Source: Cyanobacteria bacterium HKST-UBA02
GTDB taxonomy: Bacteria; Cyanobacteriota; Vampirovibrionia; Obscuribacterales; Obscuribacteraceae
DNA: 10,072 nucleotides
Direction of reading: 5' to 3'
NCBI GenBank assembly: GCA_020431945.1
Contig: JAGQHH010000202.1
Location: 1 to 10,072 of the forward strand
The notes beneath the pieces were generated by a model. The model did not search any database and was not told the origin of the DNA. It saw only the letters and a list, made by a program, of their open reading frames with translations. A program made the position numbers and the translations under genes. Shown in pieces: positions 1 to 6,685 of this stretch. Numbering within the stretch: the first letter of the stretch is position 1; every line of letters begins with the position of its first letter.

Positions 1-25
1 CGCGCTACCCCTGCGCCACGTCCCG
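1..25 (-). tRNA. Partial tRNA, probably tRNA-Pro (5' end only)
   Basis: Read on the minus strand from 25 down to 1, the sequence fits the 5' quarter of a tRNA. There is a seven-base acceptor strand CGGGACG, then T8 and G9, and a four-pair D-stem (GCGC with GCGC) closing an AGGGGTA loop with the conserved A14, GG and A21. The rest, including the anticodon, lies beyond the left edge. A 5' C is typical of bacterial tRNA-Pro (C1-G72) and also of initiator tRNA. The GTGGCGCAG...GGTAGCGC pattern favours Pro. The identity is an inference, because neither anticodon nor T-arm can be seen. Confidence 0.65.
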
Positions 26-39
26 CCGGCCCTGCTTTC

Positions 40-67
40 TTGGCAGGCCATATGGCGACATTATAGT
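40..67 (+). promoter_or_regulatory. Sigma-70-type promoter candidate for helicase-kinase operon
   Basis: TTGGCA (40-45) and TATAGT (62-67) are separated by 16 bases, and each matches the consensus at five of six positions. Transcription would begin near 74, giving a leader of about 57 bases before the proposed ATT start. The -10 shares bases with the minus-strand TATAAT that would serve the tRNA. This is read by eye and has not been tested. Confidence 0.45.
60..65 (-). promoter_or_regulatory. -10 box for the tRNA gene
   Basis: The minus strand reads a perfect TATAAT here, about 35 bases upstream of the tRNA 5' end, which would leave a short precursor leader. No strong -35 lies at 17 bases; TTCACG (85-90) at 19 bases is the best available. 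The box overlaps the -10 of the divergent plus-strand promoter, so the two may compete. Confidence 0.45.
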
Positions 68-116
68 ACATTGGTACAATCACTCGTGAATTTACCCGCA
101 ATTTGCATTCATACAT

Positions 117-122
117 AAAGGA
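117..122 (+). promoter_or_regulatory. Ribosome binding site supporting the ATT start
   Basis: AAAGGA sits eight bases before ATT at 131. No ATG, GTG or TTG occurs in frame between the upstream stop codon (TAA, 116-118) and the helicase ATP-binding motif, so this site is what points to the ATT codon as the start. Confidence 0.55.
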
Positions 123-130
123 ATCCTGAG

Positions 131-2554
131 ATTACTGACACGACCCCCGGCCCCAGATCGGCATTTACGCTGGATCCTGCCCATTTATTCCCCTTCGAGC
201 TCGATCAATTCCAGCTCCAGGCCATCGCCTGTCTCGAAGCCGGCAAGAGCGTCGTGGTCTGCGCTCCCACCGGGTCCGGCAAGACGGTGATCGCCGAGTA
301 TGCAGTGGAAGTAGCCCTGGCCAGCAATAAGCGCTGCTATTACACCACTCCCCTCAAGGCTCTCTCCAACCAGAAGCTTTTCGACCTCAGGCGAAAGTAC
401 GGGGAAGACAAGGTCGGCCTGCTCACAGGCGACCAGTCCCTGAATCGCGACGCACCGATAGTGGTGATGACCACCGAGGTGTTCCGCAATATGCTTTATG
501 GCACCGTACTCGGTGACGTCAGTCGAAACCTCAGGGATGTCTCCTGTGTCGTTCTCGATGAATGCCACTATATGAACGATGCGGAAAGAGGCACCGTCTG
601 GGAAGAATCGATTATCTATGCGCCGGTGGATATCCAGCTGGTGGCATTGTCCGCCACCGTGGCCAATGCAGAGGATCTGACCACCTGGATAGATGAGACC
701 CATGGTGCCACCGAGCTCATTTCCTCGGATTTCCGACCGGTGCCCCTGCGCTTCCACTATTTCGGCGAGCGGCGGATCTATCCGCTTCTCAGTCCGGGAG
801 GCGGCGTCAATGCGCAGCTCAAGAGCAGATTCGGGAAGGGACGCTACCGGCCCAGACCGATGAAGAACCGCCGTCATTCGCAGTTCAATACGCATCCCGG
901 TGACGTGCTCGGCACTCTGTCGGCGCGCAATATGCTGCCGGTGATTTATTTCCTCTTCTCGCGACGCGGCTGCGAAGAGGCTATGAAGCGTGCCTCCGGC
1001 ATTCCGCTGGTGTCCGATCAGGAGCATGCCAGACTGAAAGTAGCAATCGAGGAGCTCACCACCAACAATCCGAACCTCCGCAATCATCCTCATATCGAAT
1101 ATCTTCTCGAAGGAATGGCGGTTCACCACGCCGGCATGTTGCCGAGCTGGAAAGGAGTCGTTGAAAAGCTCTTCCAGGCCGGGCTTCTCAAGGCTGTTTT
1201 CGCCACCGAAACCCTGGCTGCCGGGATCAATATGCCGGCGCGATCGACAGTGATAAGCTCGCTCACCAAGCGGGCCGATGAGGGGCATCGCAGCCTCACT
1301 GCCTCGGAATTCCTCCAGATGTCCGGGCGGGCCGGGCGTCGGGGCATGGACGAGGTCGGTCATGTGGTGGTGCTCAACAATGTATTCGAGCCGGTGGAAG
1401 ATGCCGCCAGGCTCGCTACTGCTCCGGCCGATCCGCTCTCCAGCCAGTTCACGCCTTCCTATGGCATGGTCCTCAATCTGCTCGAGCGGCATACTATCGA
1501 AGATGCTCAGGAGCTCATCGAGAGGAGTTTCGGACAGTTCGTCACCAATCAGCAGCTCGAGCCCATGTTCGTTCAGCGCATGCAGTGGGAGGCTGAGCTC
1601 GACAAGCTGAAAGAGCCTCTCTGCCCGGACGAGATCGGTGACCTGGGACTTTATGCCAAGCGGCTCGAGGCCATACGAGCCAAGCACAAGCAGCTCAAGC
1701 AAATGGAAAAGGGTCTGAGTGGCGGCAGCAATCGTGTACCGCATGGTAGACGGGCACGCTCCAAGCGAAAGGCGCCGGAGACGCCGCCGGTGGCCACCGA
1801 TGAAGTCAAAGATGCCATGGCAAGCATGAAAGAGGAGATATCCGGTCTGCTAGATCAGGCTTATGCCATGCCCTGTCACGGTTGTCCCGTGCAGAAGCCC
1901 TGCAGCAAGCAAACCGGCAGACACGGCCAGCTCACCAAGAGACTGAAAGATCTCGAACGGCGGATCGAGCGCGAGACCGGCAAATACTGGCGTACTTTCC
2001 AGGCTCTGGCCGACGTCCTGCGGTTGTTCGGCTATCTGGAAGGCAATGCGCCTACCAGATTGGGACGCATGGCCGCCTGTATCCGTGGAACCAACGAGCT
2101 CTTCCTTACCGAGGTGGCGATCAGCGGTGTATTCGATCGTCTCAGCGGACCGGAGCTAGCAGCTCTTCTCACGGCACTGGTTCAGGAAGAGACCCGGCTC
2201 CACGACATGGTGAGGCGCAAGACAAGCTCGCCGGTGGATGCCGCCCTCGAAGATGTGAGGGCGATTGGAAGGCGTCTCCTGCACAGCCAGAAAGATTTCG
2301 ATATCGAGATTCCAGTGGAATTCTCCGGACACTTCTCCGGAATAACCGAGATGTGGGCCCAGGGCTCATCCTGGCAACAGCTGAGAATGGCCACCAGTTA
2401 TGACGAAGGCGATATCGTACGGGCCTTGAGACGAACTCTCGATCTCTGCAGGCAGTATATGAGAGCTGACGGAATGCCGGAGAACGTGGTCGAGGCCTGC
2501 CGGCAGGTGGAGTCCCTGATTAACCGTGACGAAGTGAAAGAGGATTTCGCCTGA
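131..2554 (+). CDS. Ski2-like DEAD/DEAH-box RNA helicase with DSHCT domain
   Basis: Superfamily 2 RNA helicase of the Ski2/Mtr4/HelY group, probably cytosolic and acting in RNA unwinding or turnover (inferred from family). Counting from GTG at 254 as residue 1, the Walker A APTGSGKT is at 4-11, DECH at 102-105, SAT at 133-135 and motif VI QMSGRAGRRG at 355-364. A Cys-rich MPCHGCP segment and a C-terminal DSHCT-like region follow. GTG 254 cannot be the true start: it would remove the Q-motif segment (FPFELDQFQLQAI), which reads in frame upstream and resembles cyanobacterial homologues. The frame is open back to TAA at 116. ATT at 131, behind AAAGGA, gives an N-terminus of (M)TDTTPGPRS and 807 residues. 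CTG at 170 is the alternative. The kinase gene follows after one base. Function is near certain; the start is less so. Confidence 0.9.
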   Translation: MTDTTPGPRSAFTLDPAHLFPFELDQFQLQAIACLEAGKSVVVCAPTGSGKTVIAEYAVEVALASNKRCYYTTPLKALSNQKLFDLRRKYGEDKVGLLTGDQSLNRDAPIVVMTTEVFRNMLYGTVLGDVSRNLRDVSCVVLDECHYMNDAERGTVWEESIIYAPVDIQLVALSATVANAEDLTTWIDETHGATELISSDFRPVPLRFHYFGERRIYPLLSPGGGVNAQLKSRFGKGRYRPRPMKNRRHSQFNTHPGDVLGTLSARNMLPVIYFLFSRRGCEEAMKRASGIPLVSDQEHARLKVAIEELTTNNPNLRNHPHIEYLLEGMAVHHAGMLPSWKGVVEKLFQAGLLKAVFATETLAAGINMPARSTVISSLTKRADEGHRSLTASEFLQMSGRAGRRGMDEVGHVVVLNNVFEPVEDAARLATAPADPLSSQFTPSYGMVLNLLERHTIEDAQELIERSFGQFVTNQQLEPMFVQRMQWEAELDKLKEPLCPDEIGDLGLYAKRLEAIRAKHKQLKQMEKGLSGGSNRVPHGRRARSKRKAPETPPVATDEVKDAMASMKEEISGLLDQAYAMPCHGCPVQKPCSKQTGRHGQLTKRLKDLERRIERETGKYWRTFQALADVLRLFGYLEGNAPTRLGRMAACIRGTNELFLTEVAISGVFDRLSGPELAALLTALVQEETRLHDMVRRKTSSPVDAALEDVRAIGRRLLHSQKDFDIEIPVEFSGHFSGITEMWAQGSSWQQLRMATSYDEGDIVRALRRTLDLCRQYMRADGMPENVVEACRQVESLINRDEVKEDFA

Positions 2555-2555
2555 G

Positions 2556-3488
2556 GTGGTCGAGACCCGTACTTGCGATACCTGCGGAGAGAATCTCTCG
2601 AGTTGTTTCTGCTCGAGCCTCTCGCCTTCCGCCTGGGATGACGCCAAGCCCGGCGAGACCATCGGTGCTTACCAGGTAATCCGCTGCCTGGGCCGGGGTG
2701 CCTCGGCGACGGTTTATCTGGTAAGGAAAGGCAGCAGCGACGGAATGTTCGCTCTGAAGATTCTCGATCATGGCAATGCTGACAGCGAAGCCCGGGAGCG
2801 CCTCAAGCGCGAAGCCGAAGCCCTGAGCCGGCTTGCCCACGACAATATCGTCAGCTTCCGGGAGTTCGGAGTCTCCTCGGACGGTCAGCCCTTTGTCGTT
2901 ACCGATCTGGTTGACGGCAGGAGTCTGCAGGAAGTCCTCAGAGCCGAAGGCGCTCTCGAGATGGCTAGAGCCTGCCGGATCTTCGTGCAGATCTGCCTGG
3001 CGATGTATTTCGCGCACAAGCAGGGAGTCATGCACCGGGATCTGAAACCGAGCAATATCCTCCTGGTAGAAGGCAGTGGCGGTGCCGAAAGAGTAAAAGT
3101 CGCCGACTTCGGCCTGGTCAAATTCCTCAAGCAACCGGATGCGGACGATCAAAATCTCACCCAGGAAGGCGTGGTCATGGGCAGTCCTGTTTATATGAGC
3201 CCGGAGCAATGCCAGGGGCACACCATCGATGAGCGCTCGGACATCTACAGTCTCGGTTGTATCATGTACGAGACCATGAGCGGCAGACCGCCTTATCTCG
3301 GACAGCATGCCATGGCGATCATGCTCAAGCAGGTCCAGGACCCGATCCCGACCCTGGCGCCCAGCGCCACCGGAGCCGGTTTCGATCCCCGGCTCGAGCG
3401 GGTGATCGGTCGCGCTCTGGCTAAGAGTCCGGAAGATCGTTTCCAGTCTATGTCCGAGCTGGCAGCAGCACTCATGCCCCTTCGCTAA
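2556..3488 (+). CDS. Hanks-type Ser/Thr protein kinase with N-terminal Cys cluster
   Basis: A complete eukaryotic-like kinase of 310 residues that phosphorylates Ser/Thr on unknown targets. Visible elements are the glycine loop GRGASATVY (46-54), the ATP-binding K68 (ALK), a helix-C-type E86, HRDLKPSN (160-167) with catalytic D162, DFG (184-186), and YMSPE (213-217) in place of the usual APE. The N-terminus carries four cysteines, C7, C10, C17 and C19 (CxxC...CxC), resembling a small metal-binding knuckle. There is no membrane helix and no C-terminal sensor domain, so it is probably a soluble kinase. It starts with GTG one base after the helicase stop, with AAAGAGGA 11 bases upstream, so it is almost surely cotranscribed and translationally coupled. 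Its stop overlaps the stop of the opposing CAP gene. Confidence 0.93.
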   Translation: MVETRTCDTCGENLSSCFCSSLSPSAWDDAKPGETIGAYQVIRCLGRGASATVYLVRKGSSDGMFALKILDHGNADSEARERLKREAEALSRLAHDNIVSFREFGVSSDGQPFVVTDLVDGRSLQEVLRAEGALEMARACRIFVQICLAMYFAHKQGVMHRDLKPSNILLVEGSGGAERVKVADFGLVKFLKQPDADDQNLTQEGVVMGSPVYMSPEQCQGHTIDERSDIYSLGCIMYETMSGRPPYLGQHAMAIMLKQVQDPIPTLAPSATGAGFDPRLERVIGRALAKSPEDRFQSMSELAAALMPLR

Positions 3489-4000
3489 TTCGCATCGGGA
3501 TCGAGGTCTGTGAATACCTGGACCAGATAGATCTGATTGGCGTTGGATTCGGTCTTGCCTTCGGCTATGCCGACACCGGCATATTTGTGCTCTGCTTTGA
3601 GAATGATTCCGCGATGATTCATGGCGCCTTCCGGCTCGCTCATGAATGACAGGTCCAGCTCCTCCACCATTTGCTTCGCCTTCTCAGGACCGTCCTGCCA
3701 GCCTAGATTCTCATAGACACCGCCTTTGATGCCGGCTTTGAGGGCGCGCTTCTGGGCGTTTTCGCCAAGTTGATTGCTGTGGCTGAAATAATTGTTGGCG
3801 AGCATATCCCGGGCATGGGCCCGGGCGAAGCGGCAGAGTGCGGGACTCAAAGCGACAGGTGCGGCGCCGGCATTTTTCCTGCTTTTGTTAATGAGCTCGA
3901 AGGAGTACCGCTCGAGGGTGGTAGGTGTTTCGGTTCTCGCTGTCACGGACCCCGTGACAAATAGAAGAATCAACAGGACTACAGTGACCAGGCGAATCAT
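3485..4000 (-). CDS. Secreted CAP/SCP (PR-1-like) domain protein
   Basis: 171 residues with an N-terminal signal peptide: Arg at 3, a hydrophobic core at about 4-17 and a likely cleavage after VTA (19-21). The mature part is a bacterial-type CAP domain. It shows an ELINKSR opening helix, HARDM (62-66), FSH (72-74), YENLGW (96-101) and NHRGIIL (128-134), so the usual His/Glu cavity residues H74, E97 and H129 are present. Bacterial CAP proteins are extracellular or periplasmic and their biochemical role is mostly unknown. The ATG overlaps the stop of the M50 gene as ATGA, so it is the last gene of the minus-strand operon and is translationally coupled. The stop overlaps the convergent kinase stop. 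Confidence 0.9.
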   Translation of the reverse strand: MIRLVTVVLLILLFVTGSVTARTETPTTLERYSFELINKSRKNAGAAPVALSPALCRFARAHARDMLANNYFSHSNQLGENAQKRALKAGIKGGVYENLGWQDGPEKAKQMVEELDLSFMSEPEGAMNHRGIILKAEHKYAGVGIAEGKTESNANQIYLVQVFTDLDPDAN

Positions 4001-5457
4001 TCGATCTGGCTTTTGTGATTGAGCAGGCTTGTGGACATCTCGTGTCGTCCTGTTTTTTCCAGGAGGTCTGCTTTCTCGGTCATGAGTGCGTGAAGAGTGG
4101 CGAGCTCCGGGGCTCTCTTCGCCGGATCCATCGGCAGTATCCGTCCGAATTCTTTCTTCGCGTCATCCAGTCGATCGAGAGCAAGAAGAAGCATTCCCCT
4201 GGAGACCAGGGCCTGGGGTCTGTATTGCCTCGAGTCTGCGAGCTTCTGGTAAACGCCCAGGGCCTCCTCATAGCGTCCCAGTTCTTCCAGGCACTGTGCC
4301 TTCAAATAGGTGACATCGTCGTTTCGCGAGTTTATCGCCAGCGCTTTCTCGAGTGTCGGAAGGGCTTCTTCGAAGCGATCCTGGCTCATCAGGGCGCCGC
4401 CTTTGACCTGGTAGGCCAGGGCGAGCTCATCGCCTTCGCCGTCAGGAAGTGCATCCAGGGTGGCGATGGTTTCTTCCATGAGACCCTGGCGAACCAGGCT
4501 GATGCCTTTCAGAGTGATCGCCCGGGCGTCTTTCGGGTCCGATGCCAGGACCCTGTCTATGAGGCTCTCGGCTTTATGGGTCTGGCCGATATTGAGCTGG
4601 CATGTGGCTGCCGCCAGGAGGACGCGGTTGTCAACTTTGTCCCCCAGTTTTGTCATGCCCTCGTCATATAGCTTCGCTGCTTCTTCCCACTTTCCGTCTC
4701 GAATGAGACGGTCGGCTTTCTCTATAGGACCGGCAAAGATATTCTTCACGATCCAGGCGACGATCAAAAGAACCGCCAGGGGCATGGAGTGCTCTTTGAA
4801 TACGTCATAGCCCAGGAAGATTTCGCTTTTCGTCAAACCGAGCTTCTGGGAGATGTCCACCGAAAGCCTGGTCATGAAGATTGAGAAATCATCTACCATG
4901 AAAAACAGGAAGAAGAGAAAGGCAAATCCTATATTGCTGTTTTTTCTTATGGTCTTCTGAGTGCTCTCGGGAAGCCAGGGCTCGATTATGCCGTAGCCGT
5001 CCAGGGGCGGCAGGGGGAGCAGGTTGAGGATGAGCACGAAGATATGGAGAAAGACCAGAAATGCAAAAGAGGTGAGCAGGGTGGCCCGCCAGTGCCCGCT
5101 CAAGAATGGGGTGTCCGAGATATTGAGGACATGGGTCAGAGCGGCGAGGGCGACGAGTACGAAAAAAGTGAAGAGAGGTCCTGCAAAAGAGACCATAGAA
5201 AGCCAGAGCTTGCTTTTGATCTCTTTATGATTGATATAGACCGCCGCGCCGGGAAGCGGCACCCCTCCGATGAGCAGCACCACTAGTGGTATTGCCAGGG
5301 TGGTCATCGAGTTGAAATAGACCAGGGGGTTGAGGGTGAGATAGCCCTTTTCCTTGACGGTCTTATCCCCTGCCATATAAGCGGTGATGGCATGACCGAA
5401 CTCGTGGAGGCAGGTCGAGCCGATCCATATAACGATGACCAAGAGGGTGAGCTCCAT
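3997..5457 (-). CDS. Site-2-protease-like M50 metallopeptidase fused to TPR repeats
   Basis: Predicted intramembrane zinc protease of 486 residues. The zinc motif HEFGH is at 18-22 inside the first hydrophobic segment, and the third-ligand motif NLLPLPPLDG is at 145-154. About six hydrophobic segments are visible (near 3-24, 53-68, 87-109, 126-147, 176-194 and 225-243). Residues from about 245 to the end are helical tetratricopeptide-like repeats, for example GKWEEAAKLYDEG and DRFEEALPTLEKALAI, which probably recruit substrates or partners on one membrane face. The chosen ATG (5457) has GAGGAG four bases upstream. A TTG ten codons earlier is open but would overlap cmk and has no good ribosome site. 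It lies 10 bases after cmk and overlaps the CAP start by ATGA. The substrate is unknown; the family is certain. Confidence 0.9.
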   Translation of the reverse strand: MELTLLVIVIWIGSTCLHEFGHAITAYMAGDKTVKEKGYLTLNPLVYFNSMTTLAIPLVVLLIGGVPLPGAAVYINHKEIKSKLWLSMVSFAGPLFTFFVLVALAALTHVLNISDTPFLSGHWRATLLTSFAFLVFLHIFVLILNLLPLPPLDGYGIIEPWLPESTQKTIRKNSNIGFAFLFFLFFMVDDFSIFMTRLSVDISQKLGLTKSEIFLGYDVFKEHSMPLAVLLIVAWIVKNIFAGPIEKADRLIRDGKWEEAAKLYDEGMTKLGDKVDNRVLLAAATCQLNIGQTHKAESLIDRVLASDPKDARAITLKGISLVRQGLMEETIATLDALPDGEGDELALAYQVKGGALMSQDRFEEALPTLEKALAINSRNDDVTYLKAQCLEELGRYEEALGVYQKLADSRQYRPQALVSRGMLLLALDRLDDAKKEFGRILPMDPAKRAPELATLHALMTEKADLLEKTGRHEMSTSLLNHKSQIE

Positions 5458-5467
5458 CTGTCTCCTC

Positions 5468-6154
5468 TCACTTCCGGCAGAGGGCAACGAGCTTCTGCAC
5501 TACTTCTTCGATGCTCAGATTGTCGGTGTAGAGCTCCACTGCATCATCGGCTTTGACCAGGGGCGATGCCTCTCTGGTCGAGTCCCGGTGATCTCTTTCG
5601 TTGATATCTTTGAGAATGACCTCGAAATCGGCGTGTTCGCCCAGGCGCTCCAGATCCTTCACCCGGCGCCGGGCGCGCTCTTCCGGCGTGGCGGTGAGGA
5701 AGACTTTCAGCTCGGCATCGGGAATGACCACGGTGCCGATATCCCTACCATCAAGCACCACCGAGCCGTGCCGGGCTATCTCTTTCTGGCGCTCGACCAG
5801 GACCTCTCTGACTTCGGGGAGGGCCGACACGGGGCTCACCAGTCGCGAGATCTCTTTGGTCCTGATCTGGCTCGTGATCTCTTCACCATCGACGAAGACC
5901 CGGGTATGCCCCCCGGGAGTCAGGGCTCTCTCCAGTCTGATGTCGGCTCGTTTCACCAGGGAGGCGATGGTTTTCCCGTCGTCCAGAGATCGACCATGCT
6001 TGATCGCCAGCCAGGTAGCAGCGCGGTACATGGCTCCTGTATCCACATAGAGCATTCCCAGTCGGTCAGCCAGGAGCTTCGCTACCGTCGACTTGCCGGC
6101 ACCGGCCGGACCGTCTATGGCTACCCTGGTGCTGCCGTTCTTGCTCTCTGTCAT
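5468..6154 (-). CDS. cmk: Cytidylate kinase
   Basis: CMP/dCMP kinase (ATP + CMP to ADP + CDP), a cytosolic housekeeping enzyme of pyrimidine salvage. The protein has 228 residues, the usual size for the bacterial enzyme. Visible motifs are the P-loop GPAGAGKST (15-23), DTGAMYRA (38-45), LDGRDIGTVV (134-143) in the CMP-binding region, the Arg-rich lid segment ERARRRV (159-165), and RDSTR (190-194). The start is ATG 6154, which overlaps the stop of the upstream selenoprotein-like gene as ATGA and so implies translational coupling. An upstream in-frame start would add 13 residues with no family support. It is the second gene of the four-gene minus-strand operon. Confidence 0.95.
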   Translation of the reverse strand: MTESKNGSTRVAIDGPAGAGKSTVAKLLADRLGMLYVDTGAMYRAATWLAIKHGRSLDDGKTIASLVKRADIRLERALTPGGHTRVFVDGEEITSQIRTKEISRLVSPVSALPEVREVLVERQKEIARHGSVVLDGRDIGTVVIPDAELKVFLTATPEERARRRVKDLERLGEHADFEVILKDINERDHRDSTREASPLVKADDAVELYTDNLSIEEVVQKLVALCRK

Positions 6155-6501
6155 TGCTTGAGTTTTTGCCTTCCCAGAAATCCGGACAGCCATTCGAGGA
6201 ACGAGGGCGGCTCCGGTATGCCCTCGGCTGCCCGGGCTCGGGCTTCATCGATATTCAGACCTTGATTCTCGAATTCCAGAATGTCCAGTATCTCCCGGTC
6301 ACCTGGGAATCTCCCGGTCTTTTTCTTCGAGTAGATCAATCTGCCTCGATCCTCTATCTCGAAGACGCCGCCGCTGCTTTTCACCAGCTCTGCGGACTCG
6401 TGGAGTGCTTCTTCCAGCTCAGCCGCCAGCCTGACGGCCCGTTGCCTGTAGCCTCAGGCTCCGCAATAGGTGATTCTAAACCGCTTGCCATCCGTGCTCA
6501 T
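6151..6501 (-). CDS. selW: SelW/Rdx-family thioredoxin-like selenoprotein (in-frame TGA)
   Basis: A protein of 116 residues if the TGA at 6456-6454 is read as selenocysteine (residue 16). The N-terminal text is ITYCGAUGYRQRA, matching the SelW/SelT/SelH redox motif C-x-x-U followed by GY. Downstream are the family landmarks SSGGVFEI (42-49), RLIYSKK (54-60) and GRFP (63-66). Members are small thioredoxin-fold oxidoreductases linked to thiol redox control. The ATG at 6501 has a strong GGAGGG ribosome site seven bases upstream, and the frame on both sides of TGA is protein-like. The tail past residue 66 is longer than in typical SelW, ending in a hydrophobic FLEWLSGFLG segment. The gene overlaps cmk as ATGA and is first in the operon. 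If the TGA is a true stop, only a 15-residue peptide is made and the rest is a broken gene. The exact placement of TGA at the Sec position argues against that. Confidence 0.82.
6420..6456 (-). promoter_or_regulatory. Candidate bacterial SECIS after the selenocysteine TGA
   Basis: Counting the U of UGA as 1, bases 18-21 (GGCC) can pair with 26-29 (GGCU), leaving the apical loop GUCA at 22-25 (genomic 6435-6432). This is close to the distance at which the E. coli fdhF SECIS presents its GGUC loop. A lower stem may form from CAG (9-11) with CUG (35-37). The pairing is short, has one G-U pair and was found by eye. Bacterial SECIS elements vary a lot, so this is only consistent with SelB-dependent decoding. 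Confidence 0.4.
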
Positions 6502-6508
6502 GGGCTCG

Positions 6509-6514
6509 CCCTCC
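6509..6514 (-). promoter_or_regulatory. Ribosome binding site of the selenoprotein gene
   Basis: GGAGGG on the minus strand lies seven bases upstream of ATG at 6501. It is one of the best Shine-Dalgarno sites in the window. It fixes the start ahead of the TGA, so translation is clearly set up to meet that codon. Confidence 0.75.
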
Positions 6515-6671
6515 AGTTTGTCGGTCCCCCATCATTGTTTCATATTCGACTACGTATTTTCCCCACTTGTCTTTTACGTGGAAATCCCATAAAAGTGAAA
6601 GGCTGCTTGCAATTTATATTGAGTCCACTGCTTTCCCCTCGCAGCTCACTCCCTCGCAGAATAAATTTACC
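6515..6671. other. Divergent intergenic region between the selenoprotein operon and the LysM gene
   Basis: This AT-richer stretch must hold promoters in both directions. On the plus strand, TTGTCT (6567-6572) and CATAAA (6588-6593) are 15 bases apart, a weak match. On the minus strand, TATAAA (6618-6613) is a good -10 with no clear -35. An imperfect inverted repeat (CCCCAC near 6561-6566, GTGG near 6578-6581) and the palindrome TACGTA (6551-6556) could be operator sites. None of these is strong enough to call. Confidence 0.3.
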
Positions 6672-6676
6672 AGGAG
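6672..6676 (+). promoter_or_regulatory. Ribosome binding site of the giant LysM gene
   Basis: AGGAG lies nine bases before ATG at 6686. It sets the start of the long frame that runs off the right edge. Confidence 0.7.
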
Positions 6677-6685
6677 TCATCTCTG

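Noticed and set aside
52..66. ATG at 52 as an alternative helicase start or leader peptide
   Set aside because: It reads only M-A-T-L before TAG, is in another frame, and precedes the likely transcription start.
185..1744. Long minus-strand open frame (519 codons) opposite the helicase
   Set aside because: It lies wholly antisense to a helicase with intact motifs and has no recognisable domain. Its openness follows from the codon choice of the plus-strand gene.
6151..6384. 77-residue hypothetical protein starting at GTG 6384
   Set aside because: It is only the C-terminal part of the SelW-like protein; the frame continues upstream with family residues across a TGA to a strong ATG start.
6557..6585. 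Imperfect inverted repeat as a terminator or operator
   Set aside because: Arms are short and mismatched, no U-run follows, and no gene ends here; kept only as a note in the intergenic entry.
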